Shown: in pieces, positions 35,735 through 46,247 of the stretch | How the letters are laid out: each line of letters begins with the position of its first letter | How positions within the stretch are numbered: the first letter of the stretch is position 1 | NCBI GenBank assembly: GCA_963513935.1 | Contig: OY740773.1 | Span: 104,145,291 to 104,209,290 of the forward strand | Length of the DNA: 64,000 bases | DNA from: Aphrophora alni | Taxonomy: Eukaryota; Arthropoda; Insecta; Hemiptera; Aphrophoridae | Direction: 5' to 3' | The notes under the pieces: model-generated | What the model saw: the letters and a program-made list of their open reading frames with translations, nothing else | What the model was told of the DNA's origin: nothing | Databases searched by the model: none | Position numbers and translations under genes: made by a program

Positions 35735-38700
35735 CTAAAACAATAAACATTTAAATTAAAATTTAGTAAGATATACAATAGGAATGTTATAAATTGGTTT
35801 AAAATATGAATATTTCTACTTATTTATTGGATATTTGAGGTTTGTTTGGAAAGTATACAGCTATCTTGAATATTACAAGAATAATTTACACAACCTCAAT
35901 GTTATTTGACAGCCAATTAAAGACTGTCCATGTATGCAGTCATTAATCTACGGGGCTATTCAGTTGACTGCTAACAAACCTTAATTAACTGTGTTTATTA
36001 ATTTTACCAAGAGACGTAAACCTAAGTTAAATAATCCTATTTTTGAGATTACGGACAAACTTTAAATACTGCCGATAGTGTTTCTTTTCTGAGTGTCTAA
36101 ATTGATGAACATTTAAATAGGAAACATCATGTGTGCTCTCCATCAAAAACATTGAAAGTTCTAAGAATAATCAAAGGGTGTTGTTTTTTGAACGTGGTCC
36201 GTATAGTCTACTTTTCCTATTTCCATTCTCTTTACAATATGGTATCATTTTTTGGTGAAATTTTACTTTAACCTTTTGAATGCCAAGCTGTTTGGGATGG
36301 TCAGTCTTCTTACCGCCAGGGCTAATAGCTCCTGGCTGTACACAAACTGTCATGCCAAAAAGGCTGATTTTGTAGAACTTTACTAAAATCAATCATCAAA
36401 GGTTCAAATTTGAAGATAAAAAATTTAGTTTTGTTATATTCCTAAAGATCACTATAATAATTTTATTACACTGTTTGCGGAAATCTGTTGATAAATTACA
36501 TTTTTTTTAAACTCAAAAATTTTTAAACACAAAAATTTGACCGAGATATTATAAATTCAAAAAACCATTTCATATGGGTAAATAAACTTATTTTTACCAT
36601 TAATTTCAGTGTTCATTCATATTTCCGTAAAATTTGAATGGTCTATTCCTATAAACATTTTATTTAAAAAATATTAGATTAACTTCTGCGTGGAAGTTTT
36701 TCTTCTTCACTGGTGTTCATATGAATTATTCTTCAACACTAAATAAGGTTTATTGAGTATGAAAAGTTCACATTATATTTACTATAAAGTATTTAGTTTT
36801 CATTAACAATTTATAATACATTGAGAAAAATATAAAATTAAAAGCTATGGATAAAAATATTATTACTTACAAAGTATTACAACAATTTCCTGCATTAAGA
36901 TTTAGGGCGATTTTATACTGGAAATAAATATCACTGCTAAGATTCCGTAGAAATTCATTTTACACAATTTACTGTTTTACACAAAGTTGTACTGCAAACC
37001 ACAAATCATTAGTCAGCTAACCTCATAACGACAAAATGATAAGCCAGCTGTTACATCTGCAGTCTTACAGATTTAACAATTTCAAACAACAATGTTACTG
37101 TAAAATATTAAGTTTTAGTAATTAAAGTCCCTTATTACTTAAAGTTTTTTATCTGAAAGTAATTTCATAAGAATTAGTTGACATACTAATTTAGGGGCAT
37201 AAAAAAGTAATGATCCGATATATCGGCTCGGCAATCTGGTGCCATCCTGCTAAGAGCCGAAATATTGGTTCATATAGAAAGAACTATGAAAGCCGATATA
37301 TCAACTAGTGGTGTTTCAAAGGATTAATTTTAGTAATGTTATTTTTAACAACCAGAAAAGAGATATGCTAATGAGTGGCAAGGGTCAGTCATACTCTTGT
37401 AAGGTACATTTTAGGAAACTGAATATTTTACCTTTTACAAGTGTATTTTATTTGTTATAAAAAATAAAGAGTTCAATAACTCATTCTAAACAAGACTCAA
37501 AAGGTGTAATTTTACCAGTATAAAGTTCCATTATAGGTTTCCTGAGGAGATTAGAGGCAGACATTTTGAAACTAATTTATAAGTTTATACATGTTACTTT
37601 GTGTTATTTTATTTACTATTTTGACTTAAATCTCGTAAAAGAATATTTGTAAATTTAAATTGAATTTTTGTTGGCTGGATATGTAACTGTGGCCCAGCCA
37701 AGGAGCACACCAAACCAAAACTATAATAAGTATAAATTAGGATGTAAAGGAATTATAAATAATAAAATATGAATTTGCACTTGCGATTTTGTTTAGCAGT
37801 GCAATATCACGTAGAAGGGGGGAGAGACGAGGAGTGGAGGGCTTGAACCAGCGAGCCGAGCGGGAGTCTGTTCCGAGAGCCGCGAGAAGATAGACCGCTA
37901 TGGGACGAGGTCAGTCCATTTTCGGCCACGTGCTAGCTAAATTAAACGGTATGTTTTTCGGCCACTATTAAGGCTTTATCTAGCCGTTATGTCTTTTTTT
38001 TTATAAATTATAAATATTTCTGTAATCTAATTCGGCGCTCAAATAAAAGGTAACATTTAATTTCACTTGCATTGCGTGCGTTCATTAGCGTCCTAACCCG
38101 ACTCCTTGGCCCATCCTGACAAGATTCGGCTAAAGTGTACGCAGTCTCCAGCTGGTCAAAAGAAGTGGAGACGGTCACATAACTGTTATTTTTATTTTAG
38201 TTGTAAGACGAATTAAATTAAAATTAAGGACTCTTGCCATACAAATTACGGTTTTGTCAACAGCAATAGATAATACAGTAAATAAAGTTCAATAATTATA
38301 AGTATGTGTACTTTCTGATTGTCACTTTCACAATGATCGAGAGAGTAGATTGATGAACGTGCATCAAATTTTGCCTAAAACTAATTCTGCGAGAACTACT
38401 TGGATGATTAAGAAGGCTGTTGGAGATGAGCGAAACCTAGATAAAATTGATACTTCAAAGATGGTCAGGAATCTATGTTAAGCTATCCACGTTCTGAAAG
38501 CCTTACAAACAGAACACTTGAAATTGTCGAATGAATGAGGGCTGTAATTTAAGAAAATTGGAGACTGATTGTGTGAGAATTGCAATATAGTATGGGGATT
38601 AATTGTTTGATAAATTGGACCTTTTCCGTTATCTTACATCATTATTATGATTATTTTTCTGTTATTTCAGATCATAAGCAAGTGAAAAGGATTAAAAATC

Positions 38701-41700
38701 AGAATGCATTTTATATAAAATAATTATATTTATTTGTAAAGCAAAATTAACAACAATTAACAGTATTTAAAAAGTTCATTATGAAGTAGGTATAAAATTG
38801 GCAATACCTTGTAGTATTTTTTCAAAATGATAAACATCTCAGTCCCCTTATTACTTTCACCGTATATATTTAATGAAGTAGGAATTCATCATATTTCTGT
38901 GTGTACCCCAATATTCTTGGCTTTCACTTTACCCCACTGTTTGTGTATGAGCATGAGTTACAGGATCGACAAAATTGATACTGTGGTGTTGTTATTCTCC
39001 TGGCAAATTGCAGTAAGCTCTCCATTCATCAGACACCCAGGTGAAATGAACTGTATTGGATGCAAGGTTTTAGAACTTCTATCTTTAATTGGAAACATTG
39101 TTTGGTCTCGCGGCAAATGCTGCCAAATATCCATTGTTAGTCTTCCTCTATGAGAAACGACATTCATCAATTTTGACGTGACAATTTGGGCTTCCAATTA
39201 CTAAAAGGTTTTGTAATAGGATATATTCATATACATTACACATATATGTCCACTGTGGATGCCATGATTTATGTTAAGCTTGTCTTCACAAAACTTTATT
39301 GTTGTGTACTTACTCCAGAATAAATGAATAGAATAATAGATTTATAGTATAATTCTGAATCTACTAAAAAATTATCTGTTCTCAATGGTTTGTAGTGATG
39401 ACAAGAAGCCTTCAGACAACCTCACCTGTCCTGGTCAGCGGTGTACAATTTTATGGGATGTCCATTATGCACAAATCTATGATTATGAAAAATATATTTT
39501 CTCTGTAAAAAAAAAAAAAAAAAACTAATAGTTTTTCTTTGGTACCTGTTAAAGATACAAGCTCAAGAAAGTTCGTGTTGTCTATGTTAACAGTAGGTAA
39601 TTGTTAATAAAAACTTTAACAAAAACATCTACAATAACTCTAATCAGCTAATTAAAAAAAAAACATAGAGGTTGTAAAAGTCAAGTATATCTTGATAATA
39701 AGAATTTTTTTACAGAAATCATCATAATAATTATGATTTGAAATAACAGAAAAATAATGATAATAACGATGACATGAGATAACAGTAAAGGCCCGATAAA
39801 TTTGTACATTATAATGATAATTTTCAACACTTATTAAACAAAAAGTACATTGATAACTGAGATTTGTAGTAGAAAACATGTAGACTTATTAGAGAGCAAG
39901 TACAATAATAAACAGTCATGGTTACTTTGTCTAGTTCACAAATATTATATTAGGGCGTATACAGTATTTATTTGCCAATTTTCAAGTTTCAAGAAATTAA
40001 ACTAAATAATTAAAATTTAGGGTTCTCACTTTTAACAACAAATATTTTACATTTAGGATAGGTACTTTGGTTATATATATAATTTGCAATTCTTAAAAAA
40101 CAATTGATAATATTAATAATTTTGAAACAAAAAATAGACAAATAATACAACAAACAGATAGCAAGTACACAAAAACTTGACAAAATACTGCATAATCGGT
40201 CTCAAAGCATAATACTACATAGAGTATCAAATGACATCTATTATATGGTTGTCGGTATGCAACAAAATAAGTATGAATAAATTTTATTCTAAGGCAAAAC
40301 AAAAATGATAAAGCACTTATAATTTCACAAACAACAATTTATTGCTACAGCTGTTTCGCCGTTGTTAGGCATCGTCAGACAACTAAGAACTAAAAACTAA
40401 AATACAGGTCAACTTAACACTAACATCTAGGAATGAAGGTGGGGATGAAAGCAGAGATAGGGCAATGACCTGGTATTTACCTGAAAGGGACATGGATAAG
40501 AGAAAGTTTTCAAACAATAGGTTTTAACAAAGGGGATGGGTTATTGACTTGTTCATTCAGGTTAGAAGCATGGCATTTCAAAACAGATCTGTTAATTTCT
40601 AAAATTTCCAAACTATTTAATTTCCTACTTTTCTGTTCTATGTGTAAAACTTTGACATTATCAATGGGATCAAATGTATGGCCTGAATCTAGTAAATGAT
40701 TTGCAAAATTATAAGTGCTTTATCATTTTTGTTTTGCCTTATTATGGAATTTCACCGAGTACCGACTGTAGTCACACTCAATAAAATTTTATTCTTATTT
40801 TTGTAGAAGTTTAGAATTGTTTAATCCAATTTGGTTTTTAGAAATATTACTTTTAAATTATAGAAGTAAATAAAATAAAAATTATTTCACAAAAATTCTA
40901 CACCTTAACAGCTTTCAAACTATTCTAGGCTAACCTGCAATAAGAGAACTTTTAGAAGGAATCATGGACATGTGATGTTGAAAAACTCTTGCTTTGCAAT
41001 TTATAATATCCGCTGGCTTCATCAAATTGGCATCCCATACTTGAACAGTTTTATCCATACTGCTTGTGGTGAAAATCCCTGTATCAAAAGGATACCACTG
41101 TACGCTTTCAACGCTGTATTTATGTGCTCCATTGCAGTTGGAGATTTGGTAGAGCGCTTTACACGTATAGTTAGCTTCTCTGGTAAGATTATATATGTCA
41201 TGTAAATAAATAGTACCGTCCACACAACCTGAAAGAAGACTGAAAAAATATAGAGAATTAAAAACTAAACCAAAATATAAAATAATAAAAAGAACACTTG
41301 ACATAATCAGGAATTTTACAGGGAAGTAACTTAGGCCTACTTTTATTTTTGTTGCTTATGAACAATTCACCACAGTTAATTATTCAAAATGCCTTTTGTA
41401 CACTAATGACATTAAAATCTATAAGGCAGTGAGAGATATGGGTGATTGCTTGTTTATACAAAAAGACCTGATTGAAATATACAAATGGTGTACTGGAAAC
41501 ATGCTACATTTAAAGGTGGATAAATGTAAGTTCACGGTACTAACCATGCGATCACAGTTTGGCTTATTTAAATACACAATATAAATCATGTCAAATATGT
41601 TATCAGCTCTGCGAATAAAATTTTGGGGTTTATTATTAGAAACTTAAAATTTTTCATGAATGTCGAGATTATCTAGAAATTATTATTCACCTTACTCTGT

Positions 41701-42229
41701 AGTAAAATTGAATATGGAATGATAATTTGGTATCCACATCATAACATTTATATTAGTAAAATTGAAGTTCTACAAAATAAGTTTTTACATTTCTTATAGG
41801 CCCTACTACATGCAATTTAATAATTCCAGTTCTTTTGGGTTTTCTACAGACTTCCTCGGGTATAAATATAGAAACGTTAAAATGTAGGTGTCTTCATTGA
41901 TATTTCTATTTAAAATATTAAACAATTTGGTTGATATTCCAAATATCCTCATAAAAATTTACTTTTGTGTAGCATTACTAACACAAAGACATTTTACACT
42001 ATTTACAATTCAAAAAGCTATAACACTTCATTCAAATTACTACTTCAACAGAACCTAACAATAGATCCATTGTATGACAGTTTACCTATTATTTATACTA
42101 AGAAATGTTGCCATCTGACCAGATCTACTTTTAAAGTCACAAAATGAATTTTTGTTTATTAGAAAATAGGTAATATTAAAGTATGAAATCAACCTCACAA
42201 TAAGTAACGTCTAAGTTGAGTGGGTTACA

Positions 42230-42317
<88 letters not shown>

Positions 42318-43308
42318 ACCTATGGCGAGGTCTGGTCAGGAGCCTATAGGCTATATATATATAGAAAAATTGAGGACGAGGTACAACCAATATTTACCAT
42401 CCTGTTAAAATCTCAACAAACAAGGGTAAATATTGGATGTACCTCGTCCTTGGATATTTCTATAAAAAAATTATGAAAATGTAAAGTATTTACCTTATAA
42501 TCAGAGGATTAGATCATATTATTTGTTGGAAGAAACATTTTCAGTCCCAAAATACATTAGTTTAGTAGAAAAGAGATTTATAAAAGTATGAAATCCAGCT
42601 ACATGTGTTAGGAATTCAACGTTAATACTAATGACTACGTTCATCAAGTCACTGAATGTATGATCGCTTGTTGAATGTCACATCGCTCTTTGAGATCTAG
42701 TAAAGGAACTATAGGTCTGGGAAGGTAACTATATATATATATTATGAACTATGAACTCATACAACATAGTGATATTTAACTGTCAAAATCGTGTAATATG
42801 CATACGTCCAACGACACGCTATTATCGGAACTTCACACGGTCAGGAATTTGCACTGAAAAATAATATTTAATATTATTATTAATACTAATAAGAACAGAT
42901 TATAATATTTATATTATATGTTTTAATAATAAACATCGAGCGATGACACTTGACATACGTAGTCTTTCGTTATCAGAGCTGCATTTAACCTAACAACAGC
43001 TAGATTTCCTTGTTTTCTATGTGTTATATAACTGTGAAGAAATACATTTTGGGACTTGAAACGTTTATTGCGACAAATAATATGATCTGCTCCTTTGATT
43101 ACAATGTAAATAATTTACATATTCATAATTTTTTATTTCAATGCTTATACGTTTTTTATACCAGCTAGTATTAAAATTAAATAATATTTCAAGTGAAAGA
43201 TATAAGCCCTATACTGGGAAGCCACTAGAATAGCTCAGTTTGTAGAGCATTGGTGCGTAAAGCCTGGGTTCGATTCCCAGTCTGTCATATATTTTTCACT
43301 TGAAATAT

Positions 43309-43349
<41 letters not shown>

Positions 43350-43974
43350 GTATATAATGACCTTACTTGACCTGTAGTTCTTTGGTTAGGTATATATATA
43401 GTAAAATTCACTGACCTGGGTAATTGCAAGACATCATTGATACTAAATGATATCTAGTTTGACAGTTCTTAAAACAGAATTATTTTCGAGGAATAAAAAA
43501 AATTAATGGATTTTACTTAAAATTGATGAAATATTAGTCTAAATAACCTCAAAATGCCATAAATCAGTCATTTTAAATAGGTTTTTCGACAGAAATAATG
43601 AATTATGAAAGATAAAAAGTGAAAAGCGTGCAAAAGAAGTATCGAAATGATGGATAAAACACTATTTGGAAGAGGAATTGCCAAGATTTCGCACTTAAAT
43701 CACTTGGACAACCTTTCTACATACTAACCAATCCATGAAAACCATAAGTCTGATTTTGACAATACTGTAATAAATTTAAAACAAATAATACATTTACTTA
43801 CTATCTCCCTTCAATATTATCTACGTCTATGGCATTGATTCCAGATGTGTGTATATTTTCTACATCACAATGCTTGCTCAAATTGAGGTTATATGAACGT
43901 CTAGTTGATTCTGCAATTTTAAATTTAAATGGATCTATTACACCACTTCGCAAATTTTCTAAATGTCTGAACAT
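35028..43974 (-). CDS. ERCC8: DNA excision repair protein ERCC8/CSA homolog, complete, three coding exons
   Basis: Exons 43974-43802, 41239-40935 and 35734-35028 join in phase to 394 codons plus TAA; human CSA has 396 residues. CSA is the WD40 substrate receptor of the CUL4-DDB1 ubiquitin ligase in transcription-coupled nucleotide excision repair, acting in the nucleus at stalled RNA polymerase II. Visible matches are MFRHLENLRSGVIDPFKF at the N terminus, a helical DDB1-binding region, WD repeats ending in VQVWD, IILWD, LRLWN and LIWD, the DQHNGK-like DHHNGK block, and the acidic tail CWSSDEEN. The two introns (2.6 and 5.2 kb) are full of mobile elements, but no coding disruption is seen. It is convergent with ecd and divergent from WASHC5. 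Confidence 0.95.
35735..37683. other. ERCC8 intron 2, proximal part, nothing recognised
   Basis: AT-rich intron. The only oddity is the perfect 12-bp palindrome CCGATATATCGG near 37213. Confidence 0.5.
37688..38179. mobile_element. solo LTR-like element, copy 1
   Basis: It is 492 bp, starts TGTGGCCC, ends GGTCACA, and is flanked by TAAC on both sides (37684-37687 and 38180-38183). An inverted, clearly homologous copy lies at 58245-58755. TGTG...CACA termini, a short target-site duplication and no coding sequence fit a solo LTR. Orientation is not settled; AATAAA at about 38043 favours plus. Confidence 0.7.
38860..39183 (-). pseudogene. Merlin-type (ISXO2-like) transposase relic
   Basis: On minus: HVKIDECRFS at the first catalytic Asp block, then a region matching GRLTMDIWQHLPRDQTMFP, then SDEWRAYCNLPGE, HHSINFVDPVTHAHTQTV and GTHRNMMNSYFIKY. 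The order DE...SDEWRAY...HSVNFVDP...HTNTVE is diagnostic of the ISXO2/Merlin DDE domain. Stops and shifts show decay. No ends were found. Confidence 0.85.
39200..40278. other. ERCC8 intron 2, nothing recognised
   Basis: AT-rich DNA with an A18 run at about 39509 and no coding or repeat call. Confidence 0.5.
40341..40383 (-). ncRNA. hammerhead-like ribozyme motif of PF3
   Basis: Minus order: GTTGT, CTGACGA (40378-40372, an exact CUGANGA core), T, GCC-TAACAAC-GGC, GAAA (40357-40354), CAGCTG, TA, GCAAT. Stem I would pair GTTGT with GCAAT (two are G-U), stem II has three pairs, and stem III is a self-complementary hexamer. One extra U after the core is unusual. Of the copies seen, this is the best candidate for activity. 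Confidence 0.55.
40510..40704 (-). pseudogene. Penelope-type GIY-YIG endonuclease C-terminal fragment
   Basis: The open frame of 64 codons reads ANHLLDSGHTFDPIDNVKVL, then HIEQKSRKLNSLEILEINRS, and ends with TGA. The pattern NHLLDTGH...LH.E.K.RKLN.LE.LEI is the C-terminal half of the GIY-YIG nuclease that follows reverse transcriptase in Penelope-like elements. The GIY-YIG motif itself is lost to 5' truncation. Confidence 0.8.
40935..41239 (-). CDS. ERCC8: ERCC8 coding exon 2
   Basis: The acceptor is TATTTTTTCAG; the first base completes Tyr to give the GRYLLSGCVDGTIYLHD repeat. Then come a SVESVQWYPFDTGIF block and SSMDKTVQVWD. The donor GCAG/GTTAGC leaves one base of a codon. An open frame extends upstream of the acceptor but is intronic. 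Confidence 0.94.
41330..42147 (+). pseudogene. LINE reverse transcriptase relic (Jockey/CR1-like)
   Basis: A decayed catalytic block YTNDIKIYKAV (YADD usual) is followed by LIEIYKWCTGNMLHLKVDKC, then an LGFIIRNLKFF block and KIEYGMIIWYPHHNIYISKI, the post-catalytic order of Jockey/CR1-type RT. The rest to 42147 is weakly alignable. It lies in ERCC8 intron 1, antisense to the gene. Confidence 0.75.
42237..42312. repeat. (TC)n(TA)n microsatellite
   Basis: About 20 TC units (42237-42277) pass directly into about 18 TA units. They give long but spurious open frames of Leu-Ser and Tyr-Ile. Confidence 0.95.
42360..42464. repeat. imperfect 39-bp inverted repeat (hairpin)
   Basis: Left arm 42360-42398 and right arm 42425-42464 pair over nearly their full length. 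The inner block GGACGAGGTACAACCAAT against ATTGGATGTACCTCGTCC has one mismatch. The loop is 26 nt. It lies immediately after the TC/TA microsatellite. Confidence 0.85.
42465..42740 (+). repeat. dispersed repeat family R3, copy 1
   Basis: It shares CAAAATACATTAGTTT, TAAAAGTATGAAATCCA and a CTACGTTCATCAAGTCACTG-type block with 45240-45520. Confidence 0.6.
42880..43140 (-). repeat. dispersed repeat family R3, copy 2 (reverse)
   Basis: The reverse complement carries AGATCATATTATTTGT, CCCAAAATGTATT and GACTACGTATGTCAAGTGTC blocks in the same order as copy 1, giving an inverted pair in ERCC8 intron 1. Confidence 0.55.
43178..43314. mobile_element. tRNA-like cassette between 25-27 bp inverted repeats
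   Basis: Left arm 43178-43204 and right arm 43288-43314 pair with one mismatch over 25 bp (core AATAATATTTCAAGTGAAA). Between them is an 83-bp stretch holding tRNA-type A and B boxes. A (TA)n tract follows at once. It could be a MITE that captured a tRNA, or a tRNA-type SINE copied in inverted dimer form. Confidence 0.65.
43217..43287 (+). pseudogene. tRNA-derived sequence
   Basis: Box A TAGCTCAGTTT (43231-43241) with a GCTC/GAGC D stem, and box B GGTTCGATTCC (43267-43277) inside a perfect five-pair CTGGG/CCCAG T arm. The acceptor and anticodon stems do not pair, so this is tRNA-derived rather than a working tRNA gene. Confidence 0.7.
43313..43347. repeat. (TA)n microsatellite
   Basis: About 17 TA units directly after the tRNA-like cassette. 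Confidence 0.9.
43802..43974 (-). CDS. ERCC8: ERCC8 coding exon 1
   Basis: ATG is at 43974-43972 with A at -3. The exon encodes MFRHLENLRSGVIDPFKFKI, then AESTRRSYNLNLSKHCDVEN and a GINAIDVDNIEGR stretch. The donor is GGAGATA/GTAAGT, two bases into the Tyr codon. The IDPFKFKIAESTRR block matches the human N terminus. Confidence 0.94.
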
Positions 43975-46122
43975 CGTGCATTAATAACATATTAATGTTA
44001 ATTGTACATAAAATGTAACTTTTATCAAATACAGATAAAATGATGTTTACTGGAATAACATAAACACTGTCAATTATTCTGAAATCAAATCATTTTAAAA
44101 ACACTGGATAACACAAAAACAGCTGATTTTAAAATAAACTATTATTTAAAGTTTATTGTACAATTAATTATAGATTGTTATTAATTTTGCTATTATTTTG
44201 GAAATGTTTTTTGGATAAGTAAATATATTAGAACTTTAAACATTCTACTTTACGTAACTTAGTTATAAAAATTAGTTAGGTAAATTGGGATTCTAGTTGA
44301 AAGTTCGTAAACTGTGGATTTTAACCCTTCAATTAATATGATGACACCATTCATGTTAGGTAAAATTCTACTTCCGGTTCAGTGCACTAACCGCCCTATT
44401 TGTACAACCAGTGCAGTACATTATAGACCAGAGATACAGGTACTTATTTAGTATATATTTATTATAAATTAAACATTTTTATAAATCATGCACAAAAAAT
44501 TATATATAATAATAAAAGAAAGAAATATTCAAGAACAAAGGGCTGAAATGAGAGTGGTCTGGATGCATTTTTTGCTCTTGAGTAAAATGAACATTAACCT
44601 AAAAAAAGTGGACTGAAATGTTTTCATTTCTTGACCTAATTATATGGCCGTTATCTCAAATCAGCTGTCCGCAATTATTTAGTTTCCCTTTAGGTTAGTT
44701 ATATTTATTTACGTAATAAATTTTCACCATTATTATATCAAGGTTTGTATAACAATGTGTATAATATCTATATACTTAAAATTAGTTGCAATTATAATAG
44801 TCTTGAAGATGTAAAGAGGTACCTGTAATATGAAAAACATTTTCTGCTGACAAGCCGAAGTCTTGAAGAAAAATACTACATAGGATAACCAAACAAAATA
44901 ATTCTAAAACAGGGCATTTTCTCAATAAATAGAGGATATTTTACCATAAAGAGGGACATTTTTTTCCCGTGGAAGAATAATTATTATGATAAAGATTTCA
45001 AGAAGGGGAGGGGTAAATGGAGTCTTAGAGAAACAGCATATTGGGCTTAGGCCTACTCCATGAATTTATTGAACATATAAAACCAGCTTGGATTTAAAGG
45101 ATGACATTTAAGGTAGTTTTGATAGAGATTATGTACTACATAGATTAAATGTAGGCCTATACTTTAATTATTCTTGTAGAGCATTAAAATTTTTTTTCTG
45201 GGGACTAACTGTTAAATTGGTTAAAACTCTATTGTACCTCTCCTTCTGATTTTGTTATGAAAAATTATGAAATCGTTAGCTATTTACCTTATTTTCAAAC
45301 AATCAAATCATATTTTTTTACGGAAGTCACTTTTCAAGTCACAAAATACATTAGTTTTTATTAGAAAATAAGAAATATAAAAGTATGAAATCCAGGTCTG
45401 GTTAGTTTATTATGGATGCAAATCCAGCTCTGGTTACGATTGCCTATGGTAATATTTATTACTATGTTCGTTAAGTTATTGAATGTGTCATTGCTGGATG
45501 TTTATTTTAAAAACATTTGTCATGGTAAAAAGTAGGTAAATGTCTAATGTACCTTATGTAGTGATTTAGTATTGAAATTAAATGAAATCGTGTTGTACAT
45601 TTTGAAACAGTTGGATCATCCTTTTTGAAATATAAAATCCAATATTTCTGTAAAAAATAAGCAATTTATATGTTTGTATTCAATGTTCAGAATATACAAG
45701 AAGGTTATGCATCTAGGTTTCATAAGTGAAGCATATTTAGTAGAATAGTGTGTTGTTAGATAAAATTAGATAGCGTAGGCCTAATATATATCAATAACAC
45801 CTGCAAATAAAACCTCCCAATGAATATACACACTAGCCTGATAATAAACTGCCAACATGTCATCATTATTTATAGTGTACAGTATTTGCAATGCCAGTAT
45901 TATAGTTATTATATTTTTTACTTTAAATTTCATATCTGTAACCTTGTTCACACTAATAAATTTTGATTTAAAAAAAAAACCTTAGATAAATGTGGCAATT
46001 TTATTGACAAAAATAAGTAACATTTTTGAAAAGCATTTTTATTTTTCAAATTTTACCCTTATGTTAATGAAAGTTTTTCTTTGTTTCAGAATAGGCTATT
46101 GTAATTTATTTAAACAAATAAA
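43975..46122. promoter_or_regulatory. divergent ERCC8-WASHC5 intergenic interval
   Basis: 2.15 kb separates the two start codons, so both promoters and 5' UTRs probably lie here. TTTCTTTGTTTCAG ending at 46089 is a good splice acceptor and suggests a non-coding first exon for WASHC5. No TATA box could be assigned. A repeat R3 copy occupies 45240-45520. Confidence 0.5.
45240..45520 (+). repeat. dispersed repeat family R3, copy 3
   Basis: It has GAAGTCACTTTTCAAGTCAC, CAAAATACATTAGTTTTTAT, ATAAAAGTATGAAATCCA and ACTATGTTCGTTAAG blocks colinear with 42465-42740. Confidence 0.6.
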
Positions 46123-46247
46123 ATGACCGATGAGTTTCTGGCAGAAAACAACAGCTGTGGCCAAGTGATATTACATTTAGTTTCTCGAGGAAATGCAATC
46201 ATTGCAGAATTACTTCGCCTCAAAGACTATATCCCTCCAGTCTTTAA
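46123..46247 (+). CDS. WASHC5: WASHC5 coding exon 1
   Basis: ATG is at 46123 with A at -3. It encodes [20 protein letters not shown], then [20 protein letters not shown]. The start aligns with the human N terminus (MLDFLAENNLCGQ-type). The donor is TTTAA/GTAAGA, two bases into a Lys codon. Confidence 0.95.

Larger units (their letters stand above)
40291..40783 (-). mobile_element. Penelope-like retroelement PF3, 5'-truncated with inverted terminal segment
   Basis: It is flanked by AAATTTTATTCT at 40279-40290 and 40784-40795. Arms 40291-40325 and 40706-40740 are perfect 35-bp inverted repeats. In sense (minus) order it has an inverted terminal segment, the C-terminal GIY-YIG coding remnant, a hammerhead-like motif, and the 3' arm. 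This copy gives the family its Penelope identity. It is inserted in ERCC8 intron 2 in the gene's own orientation. Confidence 0.85.

Noticed and set aside
38340..38480. Short open stretch (RTTWMIKKAVGDERNLDKI) on plus
   Set aside because: It looks protein-like, but I could not match it to any family and stops close it on both sides.
38827..39153. 108-codon plus-strand frame
   Set aside because: It is the antisense of the Merlin-type transposase relic, whose minus-strand reading has clear family motifs.
42216..42476. Leu-Ser and Tyr-Ile rich frames
   Set aside because: They are direct translations of the TC and TA microsatellite.
43217..43287. Functional tRNA gene
   Set aside because: The D and T arms pair, but the acceptor and anticodon stems do not, so it is called tRNA-derived only.
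44325..44350. Possible piggyBac left end (TTAACCCTTCAATTAA)
   Set aside because: No inverted partner was found nearby.
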